Assembly (NCBI RefSeq): GCF_000725545.1
Contig: NZ_JNZP01000019.1
Span: forward strand, 73,117 to 137,116
Origin: Streptomyces exfoliatus
GTDB lineage: Bacteria > Actinomycetota > Actinomycetes > Streptomycetales > Streptomycetaceae
Reading direction: 5' to 3'
DNA: 64,000 nucleotides
Position numbers and translations under genes: made by a program. Shown here one piece after another: positions 50,621-58,878 of the stretch. The notes beneath the pieces were generated by a model. That model was given only the letters and a program-made list of their open reading frames with translations, was not told the DNA's origin and made no database searches. Position 1 is the stretch's first letter. Each line of letters starts with the position of its first letter.

Positions 50621-50635
50621 TTGGAAAAGCGCTGC

Positions 50636-51229
50636 TCAGACCGTAATTGTACGGGGCTTGTGGGCCGGTCGCGCCGCCTCGTAGGCCGCGATGTCGGCTT
50701 CGTTCTGAAGGGTGAGGCTGATGTCGTCGAGTCCGTTCAGGAGCCGCCAGCGGGCGTTCTCGTCGAGCTCGAAGTCGGCGTCGATCCCGGCGGCCAGGAC
50801 CTTGCGCTGCTCCAGGTCGACGGTGATCTCGGCGGTGGGGTCGGCCTCGGTCAGCTCCCAGAGCGCGTCCACCGTCTCCTGCGGCAGGACCACGGTCAGC
50901 AGGCCGTTCTTCAGCGAGTTGCCGCGGAAGATGTCGGCGAAGCGGGCGGAGATGACCGTCTGGAAGCCGTAGTTCTGGAGCGCCCAGACGGCGTGCTCAC
51001 GGGAGGAGCCGGTGCCGAAGTCGGGGCCGGCGACCAGGACCGAGGCACCCTGCCGCTCGGGGCGGTTGAGGATGAACTCGGAGTCCTTGCGCCAGGCCTC
51101 GAAGAGCCCGTCCTCGAAGCCGTCGCGGGTGACCTTCTTGAGCCAGTGCGCCGGGATGATCTGGTCGGTGTCGACGTTGCTGCGGCGCAGCGGGACGGCC
51201 CGGCCGGTGTGCGTGGTGAAAGCTTCCAT
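50636..51229 (-). CDS. leuD: 3-isopropylmalate dehydratase small subunit
   Basis: A 197-residue LeuD with the family segments [17 protein letters not shown] and [18 protein letters not shown] and the later [15 protein letters not shown]. With LeuC it interconverts 2- and 3-isopropylmalate in leucine synthesis. The ATG lies 6 bases after the leuC stop and has a GAGGAA site, so the two subunits are made from one message. Confidence 0.95.
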   Translation of the reverse strand: MEAFTTHTGRAVPLRRSNVDTDQIIPAHWLKKVTRDGFEDGLFEAWRKDSEFILNRPERQGASVLVAGPDFGTGSSREHAVWALQNYGFQTVISARFADIFRGNSLKNGLLTVVLPQETVDALWELTEADPTAEITVDLEQRKVLAAGIDADFELDENARWRLLNGLDDISLTLQNEADIAAYEAARPAHKPRTITV

Positions 51230-51235
51230 GGTTCC

Positions 51236-52660
51236 TCAGACCCCCGCGGTGGTGGCGACGTCGGACAGATCGGCCGGGGAGGCCAGATGGCCCAGGACGG
51301 CGGTGGCGGCTGCGACCTGCGGGGAGACCAGGTGCGTCCGGCCGCCCTTGCCCTGCCGGCCCTCGAAGTTGCGGTTGGAGGTGGACGCGGAGCGCTCACC
51401 GGGAGCCAGTTGGTCGGGGTTCATGCCCAGACACATCGAGCAGCCCGCGTGCCGCCATTCGGCGCCGGCCTCCTTGAAGACCTTGTCCAGGCCCTCCTCG
51501 ACGGCCTGCAGGGCGACCCGGACGGAGCCGGGGACGACCAGCATGCGGACGCCGTCGGCGACCTTGCGGCCCTGCAGGAGTCCGGCGGCGTTGCGCAGGT
51601 CCTCGATGCGGCCGTTGGTGCAGGAGCCTACGAAGACGGTGTCGACCCTGATGTCGCGCAGCGGCTGTCCGGCGGTCAACCCCATGTATTCCAGGGCCTT
51701 TTCGGCGGCGAGGCGCTCCGAAGCGTCTTCGTACGAAGCCGGGTCGGGGACGTTCGCCGAAAGCGGCGCGCCCTGGCCGGGGTTGGTGCCCCAGGTGACG
51801 AACGGAGCCAGCGAGGCGGCGTCGATGACGACCTCGGCGTCGAAGACCGCGTCCTCGTCGGACTTGAGGGTCTTCCAGTACGCGACGGCGGCGTCCCAGT
51901 CCTCGCCCTCGGGGGCGTGGTCGCGGCCCTTGAGGTAGGCGAAGGTGGTCTCGTCGGGGGCGATCATGCCCGCGCGGGCGCCGGCCTCGATCGACATGTT
52001 GCAGATGGTCATCCGGGACTCCATCGAGAGTTTCTCGATGGCGGAGCCCCGGTACTCCAGGATGTAGCCCTGGCCGCCGCCGGTGCCGATCTTGGTGATG
52101 ATCGCCAGGATCAGGTCCTTGGCGGTGACGTCCTCGGGCAGCTCGCCGTCGATCGTGATCGCCATGGTCTTGGGGCGGGCCAGCGGGAGCGTCTGGGTGG
52201 CGAGCACGTGCTCGACCTGGCTGGTGCCGATGCCGAAGGCCAGGGCACCGAAGGCGCCGTGCGTGGAGGTGTGCGAGTCGCCGCAGACGACGGTGGTGCC
52301 GGGCTGGGTCAGGCCCAGCTGCGGTCCCACCACGTGGACGACGCCCTGCTCGACGTCGCCCAGCGGGTGCAGGCGGACGCCGAACTCCGCACAGTTCTTG
52401 CGGAGGGTCTCCAGCTGCGCGCGGGAGACCGGGTCGGCGATCGGCTTGTCGATGTCGAGGGTCGGGGTGTTGTGGTCCTCGGTGGCGATGGTGAGGTCGA
52501 GGCGCCGCACCTGCCGGCCGTTCTGGCGGAGGCCGTCGAAGGCCTGCGGGCTGGTCACCTCGTGCAGCAGGTGCAGATCGATGAAGAGGAGGTCGGGCTC
52601 GCCCTCGGCGCGCCGGACGACATGGTCGTCCCAGACCTTCTCCGCGAGTGTCCTACCCAT
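51236..52660 (-). CDS. leuC: 3-isopropylmalate dehydratase large subunit
   Basis: A 474-residue aconitase-fold enzyme. The 4Fe-4S ligands are in [12 protein letters not shown] and a later [11 protein letters not shown] pair. [14 protein letters not shown] and [10 protein letters not shown] are further signatures. The ATG at 52660 follows a GGAGGGAAAG site. It is divergent from ndgR, which is known to control leuCD in streptomycetes; tandem palindromes lie between them. Confidence 0.95.
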   Translation of the reverse strand: MGRTLAEKVWDDHVVRRAEGEPDLLFIDLHLLHEVTSPQAFDGLRQNGRQVRRLDLTIATEDHNTPTLDIDKPIADPVSRAQLETLRKNCAEFGVRLHPLGDVEQGVVHVVGPQLGLTQPGTTVVCGDSHTSTHGAFGALAFGIGTSQVEHVLATQTLPLARPKTMAITIDGELPEDVTAKDLILAIITKIGTGGGQGYILEYRGSAIEKLSMESRMTICNMSIEAGARAGMIAPDETTFAYLKGRDHAPEGEDWDAAVAYWKTLKSDEDAVFDAEVVIDAASLAPFVTWGTNPGQGAPLSANVPDPASYEDASERLAAEKALEYMGLTAGQPLRDIRVDTVFVGSCTNGRIEDLRNAAGLLQGRKVADGVRMLVVPGSVRVALQAVEEGLDKVFKEAGAEWRHAGCSMCLGMNPDQLAPGERSASTSNRNFEGRQGKGGRTHLVSPQVAAATAVLGHLASPADLSDVATTAGV

Positions 52661-52731
52661 CGCTTTCCCTCCGGCCGACGTCTACGCCGGCACAACTAGA
52701 GACCCGTTTCGCGGGCCGTTGTGCGGCCGCC

Positions 52732-52743
52732 TCACCAGAGTGA
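52732..52743. promoter_or_regulatory. TCAC-GTGA palindrome 1 between leuC and ndgR
   Basis: TCACCAGAGTGA, an inverted repeat with four-base arms, 72 bases upstream of leuC. It closely resembles the second site 41 bases away. Confidence 0.5.
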
Positions 52744-52769
52744 CAAGTTCCGCAGGAAATTGAACTTGC

Positions 52770-52786
52770 GTTTCACAGAGTGAGAC
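52770..52786. promoter_or_regulatory. GTnTCAC-n3-GTGAnAC palindrome 2 at ndgR
   Basis: A 17-base inverted repeat (GTTTCACAGAGTGAGAC; six of eight pairs match) ending 14 bases upstream of the ndgR start. A good candidate for IclR-type autoregulation and leuCD control. An AATATC hexamer lies between it and the ndgR start. Confidence 0.6.
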
Positions 52787-52800
52787 GCGAATATCGTTGC

Positions 52801-53517
52801 ATGGACAACTCTAGCGGCGTAGGCGTTCTCGACAAGGCAGCCCTTGTCCTGAGCGCCCTGGAGTCCGGTCCGGCCACCCTCGCAGGACTGGTCGCGGCGA
52901 CGGGACTCGCACGACCCACGGCACATCGTCTCGCCGTGGCACTGGAACACCACCGGATGGTGGCGCGTGACATGCAGGGCCGGTTCATCCTCGGACCGCG
53001 CCTCGCGGAGCTCGCCGCCGCGGCCGGCGAGGACCGTCTGCTCGCGACCGCGGGCCCGGTACTGACCCATCTGCGCGATGTCACCGGCGAGAGCGCCCAG
53101 CTCTACCGCCGGCAGGGCGACATGCGCATCTGCGTGGCGGCGGCCGAGCGTCTCTCGGGCCTGCGGGACACCGTCCCGGTCGGCTCGACGCTGACGATGA
53201 AGGCGGGCTCGTCGGCGCAGATCCTGATGGCCTGGGAGGAGCCCGAGCGCCTCCACCGCGGCCTCCAGGGCGCCCGCTTCACGGCGACGGCCCTGTCGGG
53301 CGTACGGCGCCGCGGCTGGGCCCAGTCGATCGGTGAGCGGGAGCCGGGCGTGGCGTCCGTCTCCGCGCCCGTGCGCGGCCCGTCGAACCGCGTGGTGGCG
53401 GCCGTCTCGGTCTCCGGACCCATCGAGCGTCTGACGCGCCACCCGGGCCGCATGCACGCCCAGGCGGTCATCGACGCCGCCGCCCGCCTCTCCGAGGCGC
53501 TCCGACGCACTGGCTGA
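52801..53517 (+). CDS. ndgR: IclR-family regulator NdgR
   Basis: A 238-residue IclR protein. The N-terminal winged helix is VLDKAALVLSALESGPATLAGLVAATGLARPTAHRLAV; the C-terminal domain binds effectors. NdgR (AreB in S. clavuligerus) responds to amino acids, binds the leuC promoter and affects antibiotic production. The ATG at 52801 is used; an upstream GTG extends the frame by seven codons without a ribosome binding site. It is divergent from leuCD and followed by a strong terminator. Confidence 0.92.
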   Translation: MDNSSGVGVLDKAALVLSALESGPATLAGLVAATGLARPTAHRLAVALEHHRMVARDMQGRFILGPRLAELAAAAGEDRLLATAGPVLTHLRDVTGESAQLYRRQGDMRICVAAAERLSGLRDTVPVGSTLTMKAGSSAQILMAWEEPERLHRGLQGARFTATALSGVRRRGWAQSIGEREPGVASVSAPVRGPSNRVVAAVSVSGPIERLTRHPGRMHAQAVIDAAARLSEALRRTG

Positions 53518-53543
53518 CGCTCTCCCTCTCCCCCTGTTCGTCC

Positions 53544-53579
53544 CCGGCCCACCGCTTCAACGCCGCAGCGGTGGGCCGG
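53544..53579 (+). terminator. terminator after ndgR
   Basis: A perfect 13-base stem (53544-53556 with 53567-53579) and a ten-base loop, 27 bases past the ndgR stop. Confidence 0.8.
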
Positions 53580-53609
53580 AGTTGTGTCTGTCTCCGGACG
53601 GGAAACAGC

Positions 53610-53643
53610 GAAGAAGCCCTCCCCCGAAGGGAAGGGCTTCTTC
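53610..53643. terminator. terminator of the tRNA cluster
   Basis: GAAGAAGCCCT and AGGGCTTCTTC pair perfectly around a C-rich loop, directly after the last tRNA of the minus-strand cluster (53650). It may also back up the ndgR terminator. Confidence 0.75.
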
Positions 53644-53649
53644 GTCTTG

Positions 53650-53722
53650 TACCCCCGACCGGATTCGAACCGGCGCTACCGCCTTGAGAGGGCGGCGTGC
53701 TAGGCCGCTACACAACGGGGGC
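53650..53722 (-). tRNA. tRNA-Glu (CUC)
   Basis: A 73-base cloverleaf read on the minus strand: GCCCCCG acceptor arm (with a G-T pair at 1-72), anticodon stem CCGCC / GGCGG with CTC in the loop, T-arm CCGGTTCGAATCCGG. The 3' CCA is not encoded, as usual in Streptomyces. It is the last of five tRNAs in this cluster. Confidence 0.96.
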
Positions 53723-53761
53723 CTTGCGGATCAGATCCGCGGTGCAGATGAGCTCTGCGAG

Positions 53762-53833
53762 CTGGCCTACCTGGACTCGAACCAAGAATGACGGTACCAG
53801 AAACCGTAGTGTTGCCAATTACACCATAGGCCA
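53762..53833 (-). tRNA. tRNA-Gln (CUG)
   Basis: A 72-base cloverleaf on the minus strand: TGGCCTA / TAGGCCA acceptor, anticodon stem ACGGT / ACCGT with CTG in the loop, normal T-arm. Second to last in the cluster. Confidence 0.96.
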
Positions 53834-53847
53834 TGGCGGTTAAACCG

Positions 53848-53920
53848 TACCCCCGACCGGATTCGAACCGGCGCTACCGCCTTGAGAGGGCGGCGTGCTA
53901 GGCCGCTACACAACGGGGGC
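53848..53920 (-). tRNA. tRNA-Glu (CUC)
   Basis: Identical in sequence to the other two tRNA-Glu genes of the cluster, 73 bases, anticodon CTC. Third in the cluster. Confidence 0.96.
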
Positions 53921-53981
53921 CCTAGCGATCCTGCATCGAGTTCACCGGGTGCGACCCAGGTGATCCCGCGGGAAGGATCTG

Positions 53982-54054
53982 TACCCCCGACCGGATTCGA
54001 ACCGGCGCTACCGCCTTGAGAGGGCGGCGTGCTAGGCCGCTACACAACGGGGGC
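53982..54054 (-). tRNA. tRNA-Glu (CUC)
   Basis: Third identical copy of tRNA-Glu(CUC), second in transcription order. Three copies suggest a high demand for GAG decoding in this GC-rich genome. Confidence 0.96.
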
Positions 54055-54096
54055 TTTGTGGATGCCATCCACGAGTTTGCAGATGAGCTCTGCGAG

Positions 54097-54168
54097 CTGG
54101 CCTACCTGGACTCGAACCAAGACTAACGGAACCAGAAACCGTCGTGCTGCCAATTACACCATAGGCCA
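54097..54168 (-). tRNA. tRNA-Gln (CUG), first of the cluster
   Basis: A 72-base cloverleaf with anticodon CTG and the same acceptor arm as the other tRNA-Gln. The anticodon stem reads ACGGT / TCCGT, leaving a T-T mismatch at 31-39 next to the loop, whereas the second tRNA-Gln pairs fully. It is the promoter-proximal tRNA; a short AT-richer region (54169-54261) upstream should hold the cluster promoter. Confidence 0.94.
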
Positions 54169-54261
54169 CCGGGGCAACGTCCCCACCAGGGAGGATCTTG
54201 CTCGGCTTGCGCTTTGTGGGCTTTTGCCTTTCGGCTTGTTCCCCTCGGCGCAGGAAGAACA

Positions 54262-54984
54262 TTACCCGAAGGTGGACGGTGCTCCAAAACGGGTATCCCC
54301 GCGGAGCAGGGCGGGGAGCTGGTGGAGGTCGGTGATCCGGTCGAGCTCCGGCCTGCCGCCCGTCGCGGAGCGGTCCAGCCACACCCCCCGCAGCCCGGCC
54401 TCGTGGGCGCCGCGGGCGTCGATGTCGGGCTGGTCCCCCACGTACACGATCTCGTGCGGGGCGAGGTTCAGGGCCGCGCAGGCCGCGTGGAAGGCCTCGG
54501 GGGCGGGCTTGGCGGTGCCGAGCTCGGCGGCGCAGAGGACGGCCTCGAAGCGGTCGCTCAGGCCCAGCGCGCGGAGCTTGGGCTCCTGGGCGTGGATGCT
54601 GGAGTTCGACAGGACCGCGTGCCGGTAGTCGGCGGCGAGCAGGTCGAGGACGGGGACGGCGTCGGGGAAGAGCTCCCAGGCGGCCTCGTAGTGGACCACG
54701 TACCGGCCGAACCAGTCGTCGGCCTGGGCGTCGGTGAGCCCGGGTGCCCCGAGGAAGTCCCGGACGCGGTGGCGCCGCTGGTCCTGGAAGGTGCCGCCCG
54801 CCGCCTCGAACCGCCGCCAGTGCAGCTCCGTGAGCTCCTTCCAGCGGCGCAGGGCGTCCTCGACGGACTCGTACGCCCCCAGGAGACCCTCGGCGGCGAG
54901 GTGGGCCCGCATGCCGGCCCGGTCGGCGCTCGCGTAGTCGAAGAGGGTGTCGTCGATGTCCCAGAGGACGGCGCGGATGGCCAT
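54262..54984 (-). CDS. HAD-superfamily hydrolase
   Basis: A 240-residue haloacid-dehalogenase protein: motif I AVLWDIDDTLFDY with the nucleophile and acid/base aspartates, motif II LSNSS, the conserved Lys in GTAKPAPEAF and motif IV VYVGDQPDIDARGA. A helical cap lies between (about residues 15-85). It is probably a phosphatase; the substrate is unknown. The ATG at 54984 is unambiguous. It sits upstream of the tRNA cluster on the same strand. Confidence 0.85.
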   Translation of the reverse strand: MAIRAVLWDIDDTLFDYASADRAGMRAHLAAEGLLGAYESVEDALRRWKELTELHWRRFEAAGGTFQDQRRHRVRDFLGAPGLTDAQADDWFGRYVVHYEAAWELFPDAVPVLDLLAADYRHAVLSNSSIHAQEPKLRALGLSDRFEAVLCAAELGTAKPAPEAFHAACAALNLAPHEIVYVGDQPDIDARGAHEAGLRGVWLDRSATGGRPELDRITDLHQLPALLRGDTRFGAPSTFG

Positions 54985-55026
54985 GGGACGACGGTACCGC
55001 CGGGCGCGGGCGTGCCGGGAGCGGTT

Positions 55027-55671
55027 TCATGCGATCCGGGTGAAGCGGAAGGGACGGAAGTCGGTGACGAAGCAGACGACCTCGCCCTCGGCGTCGCGGC
55101 CGATCCAGGTCGCGTAGAGGCCGTCGCCCCAGCCGGAGCCGAACACGGCGACGGTGTGGCCGCTCTCACCCTCGCCGATGAACGCGGTCGGTCCGGACGG
55201 GCTGTCGTCCAGGCCCTCCCAGATCACGCCGGTCTCGTCGTCGGTGCCGGGGAAGGAGTGGTGGGCGGCCGGATCGACGAAGCAGCCGACTCCGGCGTCC
55301 ACGCCGTAGCCGAAGTAGTCGTCCTCGGGGGCGTCCTCGCCGGGGACCAGGGCGGGCTCCCAGCGGGCCACCGGAGTGTCGCGGATCACCAGGCGGGCGG
55401 CTGCGTTCACGGTGTGGTCGTAGGGGTACGTGAAGGACGCCTCCGCGGTCTGCACCCGGTAGCGGCCGGGCGGGACCGTGACGGTGAAGGGCTCGGGCCG
55501 CTCGTCGTCGTCGCAGAGGTGGACGATCGGGTCGCAGGCGACGAGCCGGCCGGTGGGCAGCTCCAGCTCCCCCACGTCCCGCACGCCGAAGACGGCGTCT
55601 TTCTTGTCCCTGGTCGGGACGACGGCTCCCGGCGTGAACCAGAGCGTGTAGTCAGGGGGTGTCATGAACAT
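55027..55671 (-). CDS. DUF4241 family protein
   Basis: A 214-residue protein without signal peptide or membrane segment. The middle (VGELELPTGRLVACDP, TVTVPPGRYRVQTA) and the end (YATWIGRDAEGEVVCFVTDF) match the DUF4241 family of cytosolic proteins of unknown function. Members often occur in toxin-immunity neighbourhoods, but no partner is visible here. The start may be the ATG at 55671 or 55665. It lies between gltX and the HAD gene. Confidence 0.75.
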   Translation of the reverse strand: MFMTPPDYTLWFTPGAVVPTRDKKDAVFGVRDVGELELPTGRLVACDPIVHLCDDDERPEPFTVTVPPGRYRVQTAEASFTYPYDHTVNAAARLVIRDTPVARWEPALVPGEDAPEDDYFGYGVDAGVGCFVDPAAHHSFPGTDDETGVIWEGLDDSPSGPTAFIGEGESGHTVAVFGSGWGDGLYATWIGRDAEGEVVCFVTDFRPFRFTRIA

Positions 55672-55699
55672 GGGCCGACCCTAGGACCCGGGTACGACA

Positions 55700-55740
55700 A
55701 CGGGGGCGCCGGCCGGAGGTCCTCCGGCCGGCGCCCCCGT
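55700..55740 (-). terminator. 20-base-pair perfect inverted repeat after gltX
   Basis: Arms 55700-55719 and 55721-55740 are perfect complements around one T, the longest perfect hairpin in the window, 16 bases past the gltX stop. Almost certainly the gltX terminator. Confidence 0.85.
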
Positions 55741-55756
55741 GGCGTACGGCGCGCGG

Positions 55757-57232
55757 TTACGCGGCGAGCTTCGCCAGGGCCGCGTCGATGCGGGTCAGGG
55801 ACTTCTCCTTGCCCAGGATCTCCATGGACTCGAAGAGCGGCAGGCCGACCGTGCGGCCGGTGACCGCGACGCGGACCGGGGCCTGGGCCTTGCCGAGCTT
55901 GAGGCCGTGGGCCTCGCCGGCGGCCAGGACCGCGTTCTTGAGGGACTCGGGGTCGCTCCAGTCGGCGTCCACGAGCTTCTCGCGGGCCGTGGTGAGCAGC
56001 GCGGCCGGCTCGCCCTTCATCGCCTTGTCCCACGAGGGCTGGTCGAAGACCGGCTCGGGGAGGAAGAGGAAGTCGACGTTGGCCGTGATCTCCGAGAGGA
56101 CCGTCATACGGGTCTGGGCGTGCGGCGCGATGGCCTCCCAGGCGGCACGGTCGAAGTCCTCGGGCGCCCAGTTGGCGTGCGGGGCCTTCAGCCAGGGCTC
56201 GCAGGCCTCGGCGAAGGTCTTCACGTCGAGCATGCGGATGTGGTCCGCGTTGATCGACTCGGCCTTCTTGAGGTCGAAGCGCGCCGGGTTGGCGTTGACG
56301 TCGGCGATGTCGAACTTCGACACCATCTGCTCGATGGTGAAGATGTCCTGGTCCGCCGAGAACGACCAGCCGAGGAGGGAGAGGTAGTTCAGCAGGCCCT
56401 CGCGGAGGAAGCCGCGCTCCCGGTAGAGGTTGAGGGAGGCCTCGGGGTCGCGCTTGGACAGCTTCTTGTTGCCCTCGCCCATCACGTACGGCAGGTGTCC
56501 GAAGGAGGGGATCTCCTTGGCGACGCCCAGCTCGATCAGCGCCTTGTAGAGCGCGATCTGGCGCGGGGTGGAGGAGAGCAGGTCCTCGCCGCGCAGGACG
56601 TGGGTGATCTCCATCAGGGCGTCGTCGACCGGGTTGACCAGGGTGTACAGCGGGGCGCCGTTGGCGCGCACGATGCCGTAGTCCGGGACGTTGTCCGGGG
56701 TGAAGGTGAGCTCGCCGCGGACCAGGTCCGTGAAGGTGATGGGCTCGTCCGGCATCTTGAAGCGGACGATGGAGTCGCGGCCCTCGGCGCGGTAGCGCTC
56801 GATGCGCTCGGCGCTCAGGTTGCGGCAGGTGCCGTCGTAACCCGAGGGCTTGCCGGCCAGGCGGGCGGCGTCGCGGCGGGCCTCGAGCTCCACGGCGGTG
56901 CAGAAGCAGTGGTACGCGTGGCCGCCGGCGAGCAGCTTCTCGGCGACGTCCTTGTAGATGTCCATCCGCTGCGACTGGCGGTACGGCGCGTGCGGGCCGC
57001 CGACCTCCGGGCCCTCGTCCCAGTCGAGGCCGAGCCACTTCAGGGAGTCGAGCAGCTGCTCGTACGACTCCTCGGAGTCGCGGGCGGCGTCGGTGTCCTC
57101 GATGCGGAAGACCATGGTGCCCTCGTTGTGCCGGGCGAAGGCCCAGTTGAAGAGGGCGGTGCGGACCAGGCCCACGTGGGGGTTGCCGGTCGGCGAGGGA
57201 CAGAAACGGACGCGGATGTTCGCGTTAGCCAC
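55757..57232 (-). CDS. gltX: glutamyl-tRNA synthetase
   Basis: A 491-residue class I synthetase with the HIGH-type motif ([20 protein letters not shown]) and the KMSKS-type motif ([12 protein letters not shown]). Streptomycetes generally lack GlnRS, so GluRS also charges tRNA-Gln with glutamate for later amidation by GatCAB; this is family knowledge, not shown here. Two tRNA-Gln and three tRNA-Glu genes lie just downstream. The GTG at 57232 overlaps the stop of the upstream FAH gene by eight bases, so the two are coupled. Confidence 0.95.
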   Translation of the reverse strand: MANANIRVRFCPSPTGNPHVGLVRTALFNWAFARHNEGTMVFRIEDTDAARDSEESYEQLLDSLKWLGLDWDEGPEVGGPHAPYRQSQRMDIYKDVAEKLLAGGHAYHCFCTAVELEARRDAARLAGKPSGYDGTCRNLSAERIERYRAEGRDSIVRFKMPDEPITFTDLVRGELTFTPDNVPDYGIVRANGAPLYTLVNPVDDALMEITHVLRGEDLLSSTPRQIALYKALIELGVAKEIPSFGHLPYVMGEGNKKLSKRDPEASLNLYRERGFLREGLLNYLSLLGWSFSADQDIFTIEQMVSKFDIADVNANPARFDLKKAESINADHIRMLDVKTFAEACEPWLKAPHANWAPEDFDRAAWEAIAPHAQTRMTVLSEITANVDFLFLPEPVFDQPSWDKAMKGEPAALLTTAREKLVDADWSDPESLKNAVLAAGEAHGLKLGKAQAPVRVAVTGRTVGLPLFESMEILGKEKSLTRIDAALAKLAA

Positions 57233-58019
57233 GCTTGATCACCTTATTGGTGAGAGTGCCGATGCCTTCGATGGTGACGGCGACCTCGTCGCCGACGTTG
57301 AGGGGGCCGACCCCGGCGGGGGTGCCGGTGAGGATGACGTCGCCGGGGAGCAGCGTCATGGCCTCGGTGATGTGGACGACCAGGTCCTCGATGGAGCGGA
57401 TCATGTCGCTCGTCCGACCCAGCTGGCGCTGTTCGCCGTTGACCGTGGCCTGGATGGTCAGGTCGCCGGCGGCGGCGAGGGTCAGGTCGGTCTCCACCCA
57501 GGGCCCCAGGGGGCAGGAGGTGTCGAAACCCTTGGCGCGGGCCCACTGCTTCTCGCGCTTCTGGGCGTCGCGGGCGGTGACGTCGTTGGCGCAGGTGTAG
57601 CCGAAGACGACGTCCTTCACGCGCTCGCGGGGCACCTCGCGGCACATACGGCCGATGACCACGGCCAGTTCGGCCTCGTGGTGCAGCTCGTTGGAGAAGG
57701 AGGGGTACTCGATGACGTCGCCGGGGCCGATCACCGAGGTGGTGGGCTTGAAGAAGGCGACGGGGACGTCGGGGACCTCGTTGCCGAGTTCGGCGGCGTG
57801 CTCCGCGTAGTTGCGGCCGATGGCCACGACCTTGTTGGGGAGCACGGGCGGCAGGAGCCGTACCTTGCTCAGCGGGACCTTGGTGCCGCTGAGCTCGAAG
57901 TCGGTGTACGGGATGCCCTTGATGATGTCGAGGACGAGGCCGCCTGATTCGACGGTGCCCTCACCCTCGACGGCGCCGAAGGCCACATTGCCGTCGATGG
58001 AGAATCTGGCGATGCGCAC
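57225..58019 (-). CDS. fumarylacetoacetate hydrolase-family protein
   Basis: A 264-residue FAH-domain protein. The metal-binding stretch [16 protein letters not shown] and the following [14 protein letters not shown] are family hallmarks, as is [11 protein letters not shown]. Members hydrolyse or decarboxylate C-C bonds in aromatic and other catabolic pathways; the substrate here is unknown. It is translationally coupled to gltX, a pairing conserved in actinobacteria for no obvious metabolic reason. Confidence 0.88.
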   Translation of the reverse strand: MRIARFSIDGNVAFGAVEGEGTVESGGLVLDIIKGIPYTDFELSGTKVPLSKVRLLPPVLPNKVVAIGRNYAEHAAELGNEVPDVPVAFFKPTTSVIGPGDVIEYPSFSNELHHEAELAVVIGRMCREVPRERVKDVVFGYTCANDVTARDAQKREKQWARAKGFDTSCPLGPWVETDLTLAAAGDLTIQATVNGEQRQLGRTSDMIRSIEDLVVHITEAMTLLPGDVILTGTPAGVGPLNVGDEVAVTIEGIGTLTNKVIKRG

Positions 58020-58048
58020 GAGTGCTGTCGCCCCTCACTTGGTACTGG

Positions 58049-58067
58049 CTGGAGTCTGACGCTCCAG
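58049..58067 (-). terminator. weak hairpin after the NPRR-repeat gene
   Basis: CTGGAG / CTCCAG with a seven-base loop, 33 bases past the stop of the small gene and just upstream of the FAH gene. Confidence 0.35.
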
Positions 58068-58099
58068 GCTAACGCGGCGGGGGCGGCCGACCTGCGAAA

Positions 58100-58384
58100 T
58101 CAGCGCGACGCGGAGGCGTACGGCTCCGGCTGGTACGGCGCCGGGGGCTGCATGAGGATCGTGCGGCGGGGGTTGGCGGTCCGGGTGGGCAGCGCGAGCG
58201 CGTACTCCGGCTGCGCGCCGCGGCCGAGTTCTGCGGCGTCCGTGAGGTGGACGAGGGTGGAACGGCGGGGGTTGGCCGTGGTGCCGGGCGTCGGCGTCGT
58301 CGTCTTCATCGCGGTGATCTGACCTTGTTCCGGAACGGGCGCCGCGTACGGGCGCGAGGTGGTGTAAAGCGTCAGGCTAAACAT
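58100..58384 (-). CDS. small NPRR-repeat protein of unknown function
   Basis: A 94-residue protein with two copies of a short motif, T-A-N-P-R-R-S-T-L and T-A-N-P-R-R-T-I-L, 34 residues apart, and a Pro/Tyr-rich end. It has no obvious signal peptide or membrane segment. The ATG at 58384 has an AAGGGA site six bases upstream and is preferred over an internal ATG at 58309. It is divergent from the cvn conservon across nearly 500 bases. I do not recognise the family; the repeats suggest a binding or modification site. Confidence 0.6.
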   Translation of the reverse strand: MFSLTLYTTSRPYAAPVPEQGQITAMKTTTPTPGTTANPRRSTLVHLTDAAELGRGAQPEYALALPTRTANPRRTILMQPPAPYQPEPYASASR

Positions 58385-58878
58385 GCGATTCCCTTCGAAT
58401 GCATGGCTAAGACATCGATCAGCGTGTGAGTTTGCTCACCACTGCCCGGACATTCCTGGCATTACGGACGGTCGATCCTCGTCACGGAAAGGGACATTCC
58501 GCCACTGAATGTTCTATTCCGCTCCTGATCATCGCGACTGGGACACACGGGTACGCGCAGTCATTGGAGAGGAAAAGTCCCAATCCTCCGTGATCATCTT
58601 CTACATGCGGTGACAGGACGCGCACGGGTTGTCATGACCCTCGTGGCGCGACACGCGGCTCTTGTTGGAGGTCCGGCACTGTGCTGGAATTCCACGCACC
58701 GCCGCGGGTTTCAAGCCGGCGCGCAGGGGGCGCAACGCAGCGCCGGCCGAGTGGCGGGGAAGGGGGAACTGCGCCGGTCACCGACGACCACCTGGGGGGC
58801 CCACCGCCCCCCGATTGACGCCGACACCGTCCTCTCCGTTCATCCGGAAGGACGCCTGGTCCAGAGGTTGCGACGCTA
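58385..58878. other. long divergent region upstream of cvnA
   Basis: 494 bases without a gene. The part near 58440-58600 is AT-richer than its flanks and contains a GGAGAGGA / TCCTCC pair (58566-58589). It should hold the promoters of the conservon and of the NPRR gene, but I cannot assign them. From 58620 on, the sequence is GC-rich leader. Confidence 0.4.

Noticed and set aside
53582..53791. Short plus-strand open frame over the tRNA genes
   Set aside because: It overlaps tRNA-Glu and tRNA-Gln, whose cloverleaf structures are certain.
53650..54168. Repeats that might indicate a mobile element or CRISPR
   Set aside because: The repeated units are tRNA genes with full cloverleafs; there are no regular spacers.
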